This document shows positions 23,287 to 31,788 of a DNA stretch of 64,000 nt, one piece after another. The DNA is taken from contig CANPMT010000005.1 in the NCBI GenBank assembly GCA_947575235.1, positions 1 through 64,000 on the forward strand. The letters are read 5' to 3'. The notes beneath the pieces were generated by a model that worked only from the letters and a program-made list of their open reading frames with translations, ran no database searches and was not told the DNA's origin. Positions within the stretch are counted from its first letter, which is position 1; the number at the start of each line of letters is the position of its first letter. Source of the DNA: an uncultured Porphyromonadaceae bacterium. GTDB lineage: Bacteria; Bacteroidota; Bacteroidia; Bacteroidales; Muribaculaceae. The position numbers were made by a program, and so were the translations under genes.

Positions 23287-24441
23287 ATGGGACGAAATTT
23301 GTATTTGAATGCGGCAATTTTTATGTTTGCAGAGTTGATGTTAGCCTCTTGTGCCGAAAAACGTGAAGAGGTTAGAGTTGATGGTGCATTGATGACAGAG
23401 ACGCTTGATTTTACGTTGCCGATGGATACTGTTTCAGATGCCCAGATAAAGAATGTCAGGTATCTTCCTTTGAAAGGTAGCGAGAAATATTTATTATATC
23501 GACCTACCAAACTTGATGTCAAGGATGGGAAGTATTTCATCGGAGGCAGATTTGACAATAAGGTGGTTTGTTACAATGAAAAGGGGGAATTTGAGTATGC
23601 TATTGAGGCGTCGGGTGGAGAACCGAAGGATATGAGCGAAGATTCCGAGGCATTGAGGGAAGCAGTTTCATATACTGTTACCTCAACGTCAATCTACGTT
23701 CTTGACAACTATAACCACAAGGTGAACCGATACTCTATAAAGGACGGAAAGTTTATTTCCAAAACAGATATTAATTTCGTCGCTAATGCGATTGAGGCTT
23801 TTGATGATAACAACTTCCTTTTCTCATTTATAAAATGCAATGATGATCCGAATGGAGGACCGAATATACCGGCAAAGGATTTTGCTGTATGGAGAACAGA
23901 CAGCAAAATGATTGCACAGGAATATTATCTGCCCTTGCCTGAGAACTACTGTCAGTTGGGTAAGTGGAGATGGTTTACCAAACATGGCGATTCAATATAC
24001 TTCAGTTATCTAAAACATGACGGTTACTTCACTTTTAAACCGGACGGGGAACCCACATTTACAGAGATTAAGTTCGGAAATCCTGTAATACGTGATTATA
24101 ACAATCCGAAAACACTATTTGAAATAGATGGATTTGACAGGATGACGGCCATACCGTTCATAACAGATAAGTATGCCCTGATGGATATTGACAAAAAAGA
24201 TGGAGAAAGCGGTTATTATCTTTACGATTTTGATACTAAAAGATTTTTAGATAACTCAAGAACATCAAAAAGATTCTTTCAAATAAGCGGCACAGACGGC
24301 AATAATTTCATTACAGCTTTCCATAATAAATATGAATTATATGATATAATTCAACATTGCGGTTTTCCAAGAGCGGATGAAGAGACAGAAAGGCTGCTTG
24401 CTAATGACGGAATGGCTCTACTCATATATGAAATGAAATGA
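23287..24441 (+). CDS. 6-bladed beta-propeller lipoprotein, paralogue B
   Basis: 384 residues. Signal peptide with lipobox LASC (Cys22). Shares with the three downstream paralogues the block DTVSDAQIKNVRYLPLKGSEK, then VVCYNEKGEFEYAIEASGGEPKDM, SIYVLDNYNHKVNRYSIKDGKF, IEAFDDNNFLFSF, RWFTKHGD and the terminal FPRADEETERLLANDGMALLIYEMK-type end. The hallmark GGGPEEY is altered to SGGEPKD here, and 14 extra residues follow it, so ligand binding at that loop may differ. Own promoter; the stop is only 13 bases from the stop of the convergent TPR regulator. Confidence 0.85.
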   Translation: MGRNLYLNAAIFMFAELMLASCAEKREEVRVDGALMTETLDFTLPMDTVSDAQIKNVRYLPLKGSEKYLLYRPTKLDVKDGKYFIGGRFDNKVVCYNEKGEFEYAIEASGGEPKDMSEDSEALREAVSYTVTSTSIYVLDNYNHKVNRYSIKDGKFISKTDINFVANAIEAFDDNNFLFSFIKCNDDPNGGPNIPAKDFAVWRTDSKMIAQEYYLPLPENYCQLGKWRWFTKHGDSIYFSYLKHDGYFTFKPDGEPTFTEIKFGNPVIRDYNNPKTLFEIDGFDRMTAIPFITDKYALMDIDKKDGESGYYLYDFDTKRFLDNSRTSKRFFQISGTDGNNFITAFHNKYELYDIIQHCGFPRADEETERLLANDGMALLIYEMK

Positions 24442-24454
24442 TTTGGAGATAAGA

Positions 24455-26188
24455 TTAATAAATGTATTTGCGATAGAGGTCGCGATGCTCACTTTCCGAA
24501 TCATAGATCAATTTCTTCTGACGTGAGATACGCGACGCAACGGCTGATGGTGAATCATTTGACAGCACAGCGATTGCTTTGTAGTTTACACCGCATAAGC
24601 TTAGCAGGATTACCTTCTTGTTCTTGAAATCCGGGTTAAACTCCTCAATTATATAAGATGCGATATTTTCTTTTGCTTCATCAATATCTGAAATTAATGT
24701 ATTCAGAGATTTCGGGTTCATGTATGAATTGATTAATTTAGTACCCTTTTTTATATCCTCCGGAGAAAGATTGGTTTTCCATTCCGAGCCAGTACTGAAT
24801 AGTCTGTTAAGTTCCTGATACTTCTCATGTAGATTGTTGATTGAAGAAACCAGATCGGCAGGTTCAGATGATTTGTCACTATCTGTCTCTATGTGACTAT
24901 TGATTTCAGCTGCTTCAACAACGGACAACTCAGTTGATTTTTGATTATCTACATTCAAAGAATGATGTGAATGTTCAATATATGGATGTTTCCTCTTAAA
25001 CCGCAGAACTACCAACACAATACTTGCTATAAAAACACAAATTGCAATAACGGCAATTAATATTTTTGATCGGTTACTTTCAGTGGTTGGATTTTGGTTA
25101 TATTGGTTGGGCTTTGTCGAGTTATAATCTATAGAGGGGGTGCTATAGATACGTGACAATAATTCCTGGTCCTGAATACGGATTATTGAATCGGTATACT
25201 GGATATATTTTTCAAAATTGTTTTCATGGTGTGCGAATGTTTTCTCCATTGAAAGCTTCAATAATTTCTCTTCAGTTGAATTAGTACTTAGAGTTCTGAT
25301 GCTGTCACGTAATTGTATGCCTTTTGGGTTGTCAGATAGGAGAGCGGATATAGCCCAGTATGTATAAGACATGTAACTCAAAGGATGGTTATATGAGTTA
25401 GATTTTTCGTACCATTCATTGGCCTTTGCAAAATTATTTGCATAAAAATATGTAGCGGCCATTTCTTCAGATAGCTCCGGCAAATATATGGTCAGTCTAT
25501 TAACCTCTAAAATCTGGAGTGCTTCATTGATATACTTCTGAGATTTCTCAAAAGAGTCAATAGAATTGAACGATTTTGCTAACTCAAGAAGTATACCCGC
25601 TCTAATCTCGTCCTTGCCATTATTTTGGTCAAGGTAACTTATAGCTTCAAAAAATTTCTCTTCACCTTGCTGATAGTGTTTTTCTCTACAAAGGGCAATA
25701 CCCTCCGCACGCATGGCTAAGGCCGGGTAGTCGGGATCATGTAATTGGATGCCTAAATCAATCACTTGGTCGAACATACTAAAAGCAACAGAGTCAGCAT
25801 GCGTATGGAGGTAATAATTACCGTAAAGGAAATATGTAAGCATTCTTTCCCTCAGACAGGCAGTTTCGTCAGAAGGAGTCAAGAAAAATTCGACAGCTGG
25901 TCTTATTATACTGTCAGAAGTTATGACTCCATCTTTTCTGAATTTAGCAAGACTAATATAGAGGGAATATCGGGCTTTAGCCTCCTGATTACGCATATAT
26001 TTGAGGTCGGAATTATCAAGCAATGAGAAAGCGGAATCAAGATCAAAAGATATGAGCATTTCGACATCACTAAGTGAAATATCCACATAATGGTACTCCT
26101 GTGATTTGCCACAGCAAATAAATGATGCGACTGCTATCAGGCATGAAGCCATCAGGAATAAGCTATTTATAGCTCTAAATCTCTTCAT
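24455..26188 (-). CDS. membrane-spanning TPR regulator with C-terminal HTH
   Basis: 577 residues. An N-terminal hydrophobic segment (about 9-26) acts as signal or anchor and ends in ICCGKS, which could also be a lipobox. Residues about 50-345 are helical TPR-like repeats (for example YGNYYLHTHADSVAFSMFDQVIDLG), predicted periplasmic. One membrane helix (374-396) leads to a polar linker, a helical region (445-515) and a LuxR/sigma-4-like HTH (about 524-562; LLSLCGVNYKAIAVLSNDSPSAVASRISRQKK). This layout is a one-component sensor that reads a periplasmic signal and binds DNA inside. It is divergent from the NVEALA operon and the likely regulator of this locus, by inference from position. Confidence 0.75.
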   Translation of the reverse strand: MKRFRAINSLFLMASCLIAVASFICCGKSQEYHYVDISLSDVEMLISFDLDSAFSLLDNSDLKYMRNQEAKARYSLYISLAKFRKDGVITSDSIIRPAVEFFLTPSDETACLRERMLTYFLYGNYYLHTHADSVAFSMFDQVIDLGIQLHDPDYPALAMRAEGIALCREKHYQQGEEKFFEAISYLDQNNGKDEIRAGILLELAKSFNSIDSFEKSQKYINEALQILEVNRLTIYLPELSEEMAATYFYANNFAKANEWYEKSNSYNHPLSYMSYTYWAISALLSDNPKGIQLRDSIRTLSTNSTEEKLLKLSMEKTFAHHENNFEKYIQYTDSIIRIQDQELLSRIYSTPSIDYNSTKPNQYNQNPTTESNRSKILIAVIAICVFIASIVLVVLRFKRKHPYIEHSHHSLNVDNQKSTELSVVEAAEINSHIETDSDKSSEPADLVSSINNLHEKYQELNRLFSTGSEWKTNLSPEDIKKGTKLINSYMNPKSLNTLISDIDEAKENIASYIIEEFNPDFKNKKVILLSLCGVNYKAIAVLSNDSPSAVASRISRQKKLIYDSESEHRDLYRKYIY

Positions 26189-26259
26189 GATGTTGCGAGT
26201 GGTTAATGTTTTATAGTGTTGAAAATACCAGTCGTTAATCGTTACTTAATGATGTAGTG

Positions 26260-26290
26260 CAAAATTAATAAAATAAAAGCATACTTCAAA
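26260..26290 (-). promoter_or_regulatory. promoter of the TPR regulator
   Basis: Minus-strand -7 TAATTTTG (26260-26267) with -33 TTTG (26287-26290), spacer 19. Confidence 0.75.
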
Positions 26291-26426
26291 TAATTCGCTA
26301 TTATTTTTTGAGGAAAAGGGTATTATAAGGACTTCGGTTTATTAATGTAATGACATCATGAATCTCTAAGCATAAGAAATGGATTAGACATAATGAAGTT
26401 GTTATTAGAATCAGATGAAGAGAGAG

Positions 26427-26500
26427 TCCCAAAAGCGGATAAGGAGAAAGAGGTTCATCTTGAAGAGGGAGGGATATGTCTTAAGTTATAAGAGATGTAA
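26427..26500 (+). pseudogene. relic of a sixth beta-propeller gene (3' end only)
   Basis: This stretch aligns with the last 75 bases of the intact paralogues: TCCCAAAAGCGGATAAGGAG here, against TCCCAAAAGCCGACAAGGAA at the end of paralogue D, then GAGGGAGGGATATGTCTT against GAGGGAGGTATGTGTCTT, and finally GAGATG plus a stop. Small deletions destroy the frame. Upstream to about 26385 similarity fades. It is a fossil of an earlier copy in the array. Confidence 0.75.
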
Positions 26501-26688
26501 TAGTCTATAAGGTATGGGATTTTGAATATGTCACGTTGATTAAATATTGGGATTTGTGTTTGCATTGATTTGTGTTAAAATGAAGATATACAATAAGAAA
26601 TGTATGTAATTGCAAATGCAAATATGCAAAAAATAATGATGTAGACATATTTGGCAACCATGAGGATATTTATATTAGGATCACCTAC

Positions 26689-26696
26689 TAATTTTG
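26689..26696 (+). promoter_or_regulatory. -7 box of the NVEALA-propeller-RND operon
   Basis: TAATTTTG about 90 bases before the NVEALA start; no TTTG at the usual -33 distance, so an activator may be needed. Confidence 0.5.
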
Positions 26697-26754
26697 CGTC
26701 AGCATGTTGAAAGACCTGAGTTCTATATTGAGATTTCAGGTGAGATTATACAAC

Positions 26755-26780
26755 CATAATATTAACACATAATATTAACA
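26755..26780 (+). repeat. tandem 13-bp repeat in the NVEALA leader
   Basis: CATAATATTAACA twice in a row, ending six bases before the NVEALA start codon at 26787. It lies in the 5' leader and could affect translation initiation. Confidence 0.7.
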
Positions 26781-26786
26781 CAAACT

Positions 26787-27074
26787 ATGAGGAAAAAGAA
26801 GTTCTTCTACGTACTGTCAATTGCAGTCCTCGCAGCGGTGGGTTATATGGTTGTTGGCTACAGCGGCCCGAATGCCGAAGTGTCATCAACCTTGACCCTC
26901 TCAAATCTGGATGCCTTGAGTAATCCGGAGAATTCAGAAACATCCGGTTCAGAAACCGGTACAGGTTCAGAATCAGGTTCCAATATCGGGTCAAGTTCTC
27001 CATATGAATTTCCAAATGGTAGAACAGTCAGTACTACATGTAATACTCAAACAATAAATCATGAAAACGTATAA
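26787..27074 (+). CDS. NVEALA-type small secreted peptide
   Basis: 95 residues. N-terminal MRKKKFFYVLSIAVLAAVG signal sequence followed by MVVGYSGPNA, then LTLSNLDALSN (residues 36-46), a variant of the LxLxNVEALA signature of this Bacteroidetes family. The rest is a Ser/Gly/Glu/Thr linker (about 47-70) and a tail with one Cys. NVEALA peptides are small exported proteins that commonly sit beside beta-propeller lipoproteins and transporters; their activity is not known. Its last 14 bases overlap the start of the next beta-propeller gene, so the two are translationally coupled. Confidence 0.75.
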   Translation: MRKKKFFYVLSIAVLAAVGYMVVGYSGPNAEVSSTLTLSNLDALSNPENSETSGSETGTGSESGSNIGSSSPYEFPNGRTVSTTCNTQTINHENV

Positions 27075-28188
27075 TTTGATAATTGGAATATTCTTTGTCG
27101 TAATAATTAGTTCTTGTTCACATAAAAGGACTATTGTCGAAGTAAAGGATGCCGAGATTTTGAAATCATTAGATTTCACTGAGGAGATTGATACAATGTC
27201 AGGAGAACAGATTGCAGACATTCATTATCTGCCTTTAAAAGGTAGTGAGGAGCATTGCTTGGGAGATGTGACAAAACTATGTGTGCAGGATAGCCTCTTT
27301 GTAATAGCAAATAAGGACCAGGATAAGATTGTTTGCTATAATGATAAGGGTGAATTCCTATATGAGATAGATTCTAAGGGTGGAGGCCCGGAAGAATATC
27401 TTGATATGGCCTCTTTTACAGTAACCTCCACTGCCATATATACAATAGATAATTGTCTACATAAAATTTGTAAATATTCCATTGCAGATGGGAAATTCAT
27501 CACGAAGTATGATGTTGATTTTATCGCATGGGATATTGAAGCTTTTGATGACGATAACTTCTTATTCACATGTTTGCCGATTGCTCCCGGTAGAGACATA
27601 TATGAGAAGGAAGGAGAGGGGTATGCCGTGTGGAAAACTAATGGGAAATGGGAGACTCAAGATTCTTATATTCCTTATTCCAAAGACTATATTGAGCCTT
27701 TGGGAAAGAGAAGATGGTTTACAAGGAATGGTGATGAAATACAGTTTGATTTCATCAATAATGATGGCTTCTACTCAATTTCAAAATCCGGAAATGTGTG
27801 CTATACGCCAGTTCTCTTTTCGCATCCCTGGCCAAGAGAGAATGACATGGTAACTATTGAGAGGAATGTCGAGAAAACCGAATTTATTTCAGAGACACCT
27901 TTGATCACGTCAAAGTATGGAGTAGTGGAAATAACTGAGCGCGTTGGGGGAAATCTTTATTTCTTTGAAAGAGAGAATGGGAAATTCTTCCGGAATTCCA
28001 ACACAAGCACAGAGTACTTTCTATATAATATTCAAGGAGTGAAAGGTAATACATTTATAGGAATATTAAATGATAACTATGAAATGTATCTCTCAATGGT
28101 TGAATATGGCTTCCCGAAAGCTGATAAGGAGACCGAAGCTCTGCTCGGACAGGGAGGGATGTGCCTTATAATGTATGATATGAAGTAA
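27061..28188 (+). CDS. 6-bladed beta-propeller lipoprotein, paralogue C
   Basis: 375 residues. Lipobox ISSC (Cys19). Conserved blocks: IADIHYLPLKGSEEHCLGDVTKLCVQD, IVCYNDKGEFLYEIDSKGGGPEEYLDMASF (hallmark GGGPEEY), AIYTIDNCLHKICKYSIADGKF, IEAFDDDNFLFTC, KRRWFTRNGDEIQFDF, and a C-terminus of FPKADKETEALLGQGGMC then LIMYDMK. It overlaps the NVEALA gene by 14 bases. Likely surface-facing lipoprotein; ligand unknown. Its last 87 bases are almost identical to those of paralogue E while the bodies have diverged. Confidence 0.85.
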   Translation: MKTYNLIIGIFFVVIISSCSHKRTIVEVKDAEILKSLDFTEEIDTMSGEQIADIHYLPLKGSEEHCLGDVTKLCVQDSLFVIANKDQDKIVCYNDKGEFLYEIDSKGGGPEEYLDMASFTVTSTAIYTIDNCLHKICKYSIADGKFITKYDVDFIAWDIEAFDDDNFLFTCLPIAPGRDIYEKEGEGYAVWKTNGKWETQDSYIPYSKDYIEPLGKRRWFTRNGDEIQFDFINNDGFYSISKSGNVCYTPVLFSHPWPRENDMVTIERNVEKTEFISETPLITSKYGVVEITERVGGNLYFFERENGKFFRNSNTSTEYFLYNIQGVKGNTFIGILNDNYEMYLSMVEYGFPKADKETEALLGQGGMCLIMYDMK

Positions 28189-28260
28189 ACTGACCCATGA
28201 TACTAATCTAAAATAGGAGTATTATCCTATGGCATTGTCATAGGAAAACGGAATGACAAC

Positions 28261-29394
28261 ATGAAAAGAATAAACACAATTTTTATGACAGGAATAATCT
28301 TTTCAGGATTTTTCCTCGCCTGCTCTAATCAAAGAGTGGCAGTGATTGTGGAGGGTGTGGAAACAACGGATTCGTTGGATTTCACAACTCCGGTTGACAC
28401 AGTAACAAGTGCCGAGTTGAATAGTATCCATTACTTCCCTTTGAAAGGGAGTGAGGAGCATTTCCTCGGAAGTGTAACAAAACTATGTGTGCAGGATAAC
28501 TTATATGTCTTAGGCAACAAGGGACAGGATAAGATTGTATGCTACAACAACAAGGGTGAATTCTTGTATGAAATTGACGCAAAAGGAGCGGGGCCGGAAG
28601 AATATCTTGAGATTGCCAACTTTGCAACCACTCCAACATCGATATATGCGATTGACAATTTTTCTCATAAAATAAGCCAATATTCTATTGCAGACGGTAA
28701 GTTTATGTCTAAAAAAGATATAAATTTCGTAGCATTGGATATTGAGGCTTTCGATGATGATAATTTCCTGTTTACAGGCTTGGCGATGTATCCGAATAGC
28801 AGACCGAGTATGGATAACGGCAATTACGCCGTATGGCGTACTGACGGGGAATGGAACAGAACTGGTGATTACATTCCTCTTCCAGATGATTACATGGAGC
28901 CTTTCGGTAAACGCAGATGGTTTACAAAGAATGGTGACAAAATCTACTTCCATTTCATCAATTATGATGGATACTTCACATTTGATAAGGAGGGCGGTGT
29001 GCAATATTCTCCTGTCATCTTCAAAAATCCTTGGCCAAGAGTGGAGGAGAAAGCTGTAGGCGATTGGCAGGAAGCGGAGGGTGCGGATTATTTGACAAAG
29101 ACACCCTATATTGCGAAAACATGTGGATTGTTCGAAATAAAATCGGATAATAAGCTCCTCCCATATCTTTACGAGTTTGAGAAATCTCAATTCTATCAAA
29201 CTCCAATGTCGACCGCAAAATATACCTTCTTTGATATTCAGGGTGTAAAGGATAATACCTTTATAGGTGTTATGAATGACAACTTCGATTTGTATCAGAT
29301 GTTCGTTGATTATGGTTTCCCAAAAGCCGACAAGGAATCTGAAGAGCTCCTGAAAGAGGGAGGTATGTGTCTTCTCATGTATGAGATGAAGTAA
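28261..29394 (+). CDS. 6-bladed beta-propeller lipoprotein, paralogue D
   Basis: 377 residues. Lipobox FLAC (Cys21). Blocks shared with C and E: HYFPLKGSEEHFLGSVTKLCVQD, KIVCYNNKGEFLYEIDAKGAGPEEYLEIANF (GAGPEEY in place of GGGPEEY), IDNFSHKISQYSIADGKF, KRRWFTKNGDKIYFHFINYDGYFTF and a FPKADKESEELLKEGGMC end. It follows C by 72 bases, which contain a small hairpin (28225-28245) without a T-run, so co-transcription is likely. This paralogue most resembles the decayed relic at 26427. Confidence 0.85.
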   Translation: MKRINTIFMTGIIFSGFFLACSNQRVAVIVEGVETTDSLDFTTPVDTVTSAELNSIHYFPLKGSEEHFLGSVTKLCVQDNLYVLGNKGQDKIVCYNNKGEFLYEIDAKGAGPEEYLEIANFATTPTSIYAIDNFSHKISQYSIADGKFMSKKDINFVALDIEAFDDDNFLFTGLAMYPNSRPSMDNGNYAVWRTDGEWNRTGDYIPLPDDYMEPFGKRRWFTKNGDKIYFHFINYDGYFTFDKEGGVQYSPVIFKNPWPRVEEKAVGDWQEAEGADYLTKTPYIAKTCGLFEIKSDNKLLPYLYEFEKSQFYQTPMSTAKYTFFDIQGVKDNTFIGVMNDNFDLYQMFVDYGFPKADKESEELLKEGGMCLLMYEMK

Positions 29395-29412
29395 AATGTC
29401 GAACACTGTAAA

Positions 29413-29451
29413 AAGTAATCTCCCGGAATAGAGATATTCGGGAGATTACTT
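29413..29451 (+). other. strong hairpin without T-run between propellers D and E
   Basis: 13-base perfect stem AAGTAATCTCCCG (29413-29425) with 29439-29451. It is not followed by a T-run and ends 10 bases before the ATG of paralogue E. It looks like an mRNA processing, stability or translation-control element rather than a full terminator. Confidence 0.6.
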
Positions 29452-29461
29452 GAAATTACTT

Positions 29462-30586
29462 ATGAAGAGAGGAAAATTAATAATTCTAACCATGATAGGG
29501 AGCTTACTGGCTTCCTGTGAGAATGGTAGGCGGGATATTGATATAGATGGCGTTCATGTTGAGAAATCATATGATTTTTCACAACCAATAGATACAATTT
29601 CAAGTTCTGAAATTAATCAGATACGTTATCTGCCTTTGAGAGGTAGTGAAGATCATAATCTGAGTGATATCACCAAATTATGTGTTCAAGACAGCATATA
29701 TGTTATGGGTAACCGTTATGATGATAAGTTGATATGCTTTAGTGATAAGGGGGAGTTCCTATATGAGATTGCTTCACAAGGTGAGGGCCCTGAGGAGTAT
29801 ATTGAGATTGCGTCATTCACCACAACAAAATCAGCAATCTATATAATGGATAACCATGCCCATAAAATGATAAAGTACTCCTTGAGGGATGGCAAATTTA
29901 TCTCCAAGAGTGATATTAAATTTGTTGCCTGGGATTTTGAGGCATTTGATGATGATGCTTTCCTATTTACTTGTATGCCTGTTAGTCCGGGTGGTGAGGT
30001 GAATATGAAAGCCGGTGATTATGCTGTATGGAGAACAAATGGTAAATGGGAGATTGAAGATTTCTATATCCCGTTTAAGCCAGAATATTGTGAGCCATTT
30101 GGCAAACGGAGATGGTTTACCAGAAATATGGATGAGATACAGATTGCATTCTTAAATTATGACGGTTTCTTCACTTTTACAAAATCCGGCGATGTGAATT
30201 TTACTCCGTTGTTGTTTTCACATACTTGGCCAAGAAAGAATGGCGTGGTAACAGAAGATCCGGATGACGAGAATGTAGAATATCTTTCAGAAACGCCCTT
30301 TGTTAGTACGAGATGGGGATTGTTGGAAATAACGATGGGATTATATGATTATACATATATAATTGATAGAAGGAATGATAATATTTTTTGTAACTCACGG
30401 ACTTCTGCAAAGTGTTTCATGTATAAAATCAAAGGGGTAAAGGATAATACATTTATTGGAGTCATAAACGATAACTACGACAACTATCTGGAGTTAGTGG
30501 AATATGGCTTCCCGAAAGCTGACAAGGAGACCGAAGCTCTGCTCGCACAGGGAGGTATGTGTCTTCTCATGTATGAGATGAAGTGA
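29462..30586 (+). CDS. 6-bladed beta-propeller lipoprotein, paralogue E
   Basis: About 374 residues from ATG 29462 (MKRGKLIIL); an in-frame TTG four codons upstream lies inside a hairpin and is less likely. Lipobox LASC (Cys19). Contains IRYLPLRGSEDHNLSDITKLCVQD, LICFSDKGEFLYEIASQGEGPEEYIEIASF (GEGPEEY hallmark), IMDNHAHKMIKYSLRDGKF, FEAFDDDAFLFTC, KRRWFTRNMDEIQIAF and a FPKADKETEALLAQGGMC end. Last of the propeller array, 94 bases ahead of the RND adaptor, with no terminator between. Confidence 0.85.
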   Translation: MKRGKLIILTMIGSLLASCENGRRDIDIDGVHVEKSYDFSQPIDTISSSEINQIRYLPLRGSEDHNLSDITKLCVQDSIYVMGNRYDDKLICFSDKGEFLYEIASQGEGPEEYIEIASFTTTKSAIYIMDNHAHKMIKYSLRDGKFISKSDIKFVAWDFEAFDDDAFLFTCMPVSPGGEVNMKAGDYAVWRTNGKWEIEDFYIPFKPEYCEPFGKRRWFTRNMDEIQIAFLNYDGFFTFTKSGDVNFTPLLFSHTWPRKNGVVTEDPDDENVEYLSETPFVSTRWGLLEITMGLYDYTYIIDRRNDNIFCNSRTSAKCFMYKIKGVKDNTFIGVINDNYDNYLELVEYGFPKADKETEALLAQGGMCLLMYEMK

Positions 30587-30680
30587 TGGTGATATGTGTA
30601 GGTAGTAAACTCGACGACATAAGGTATTTGACGGTAAGCCGATTCTAAAGGCATATTCAGATAACAACAATTAACAGAGC

Positions 30681-31769
30681 ATGAGATATTCAGTTTTATT
30701 TTTAGCGTCGGCTCTTTTGGCAGGATGTGGAGGAAACGTCTCCATGAATGGGAATAATGATTCTGATGATAACCAGAAGAGGGATTCAATTGCCGAGGCA
30801 CGCAAGATTACGGAGGTGAACGTTGAGAAGTTGCAGGTGGTTGACTTCAATCATGAGATTGTGAGCAACGGCCGTGTGACGGGACATACGGTGGCGCAGC
30901 TTTATTTTCCGGCTTCCGACAGAGTCATTACACAGGTGAATGTGAAGAACGGCAGCAGGGTAAGGAGGGGGGATAAACTCGCCTCACTTGACACGTATAC
31001 GCTCGAATTTGAACTTGAACAGGCTATGACGGCACTCCAGAAATCGGAACTGGATTACAAGGATGCGCTGATCGGCCAGGGATTTGACCCGGATCATCAG
31101 GAGACAATTCCGGAGGATGTGAGGAAATTGGCTAAACTCAGAAGCGGTTATACCGATGCTGAGGCGAATGTGGCCAAGATTAAGTTTCATATTTCGGAGT
31201 CTACGGTCACAGCTCCTGTGGATGGAACTGTGGCTAACCTCTCGGGGAAAATCTTCAATCGTCCTGACGCTTCCAAACCATTCTGTTCGATTATTGCACA
31301 GGGTATGGATGTGGAATTTAAAATAATGGAGGGTGAACTGGCTCTTCTCGACATCAATGACAAGGTGAAGGTGGTGCCATTCTCCTCGTCAGAGCAGTAT
31401 CCGGGTCGTGTGACCGAGATTAACCCGGTGGTGGATGGGAACGGACTTGTGTCGGTTGTGGCTACGGTTGACGGCTCCAAGGGGCTGTATGACGGAATGA
31501 ATGTCAAGGTGAGTCTGTATAAATCGCTCGGCAAACAGATGGTGGTGCCGAAGAGCGCGGTGGTAATACGCAATGGCCGTGAGGTGGTGTTCACCCTCTC
31601 TGACGATAAGGGGAGAGCCATGTGGAATTATGTGGCAACCGGATTGGAGAACATGACCCAATATACAATTACCGAAGGCCTTGAGCCGGGGATGGATGTT
31701 ATTGTGAGCGGGAATGTGAACCTTGCCCATGAGGCCCCTGTGACTGTGATTGAGGATGTCGTAATGTAA
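30681..31769 (+). CDS. RND efflux periplasmic adaptor (membrane fusion) lipoprotein
   Basis: 362 residues. Lipobox LLAGC (Cys16). Two biotinyl-lipoyl half-motifs (VITQVNVKNGSRVRRGDKLASLD about 93-115; ESTVTAPVDGTVANLSGK about 173-190) flank a short coiled-coil hairpin (about 115-165). Beta-barrel and membrane-proximal domains follow (KVKVVPFSSSEQYPGRVTEINPV, MNVKVSLYKSLGKQMVVPKSAVV). It bridges the inner-membrane pump and outer-membrane channel. The only adaptor in an operon with two pumps. Confidence 0.9.
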   Translation: MRYSVLFLASALLAGCGGNVSMNGNNDSDDNQKRDSIAEARKITEVNVEKLQVVDFNHEIVSNGRVTGHTVAQLYFPASDRVITQVNVKNGSRVRRGDKLASLDTYTLEFELEQAMTALQKSELDYKDALIGQGFDPDHQETIPEDVRKLAKLRSGYTDAEANVAKIKFHISESTVTAPVDGTVANLSGKIFNRPDASKPFCSIIAQGMDVEFKIMEGELALLDINDKVKVVPFSSSEQYPGRVTEINPVVDGNGLVSVVATVDGSKGLYDGMNVKVSLYKSLGKQMVVPKSAVVIRNGREVVFTLSDDKGRAMWNYVATGLENMTQYTITEGLEPGMDVIVSGNVNLAHEAPVTVIEDVVM

Positions 31770-31788
31770 TTGCAGAGTGTGAGCTGAT

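Larger units (their letters stand above)
26189..26786. other. 598-bp AT-rich divergent control region
   Basis: Region between the TPR regulator and the NVEALA gene. It holds the regulator's promoter (26260-26290), a decayed beta-propeller 3' end (26427-26500), AT-rich sequence with three closely spaced TGCAAA words (about 26611-26632), a -7 box (26689-26696) and a tandem 13-base repeat (26755-26780). No intact gene is seen. Confidence 0.7.

Noticed and set aside
29450-29461. TTG start for propeller E
   Set aside because: It lies in the downstream arm of a 13-bp hairpin; the ATG at 29462 begins a typical lipoprotein signal.
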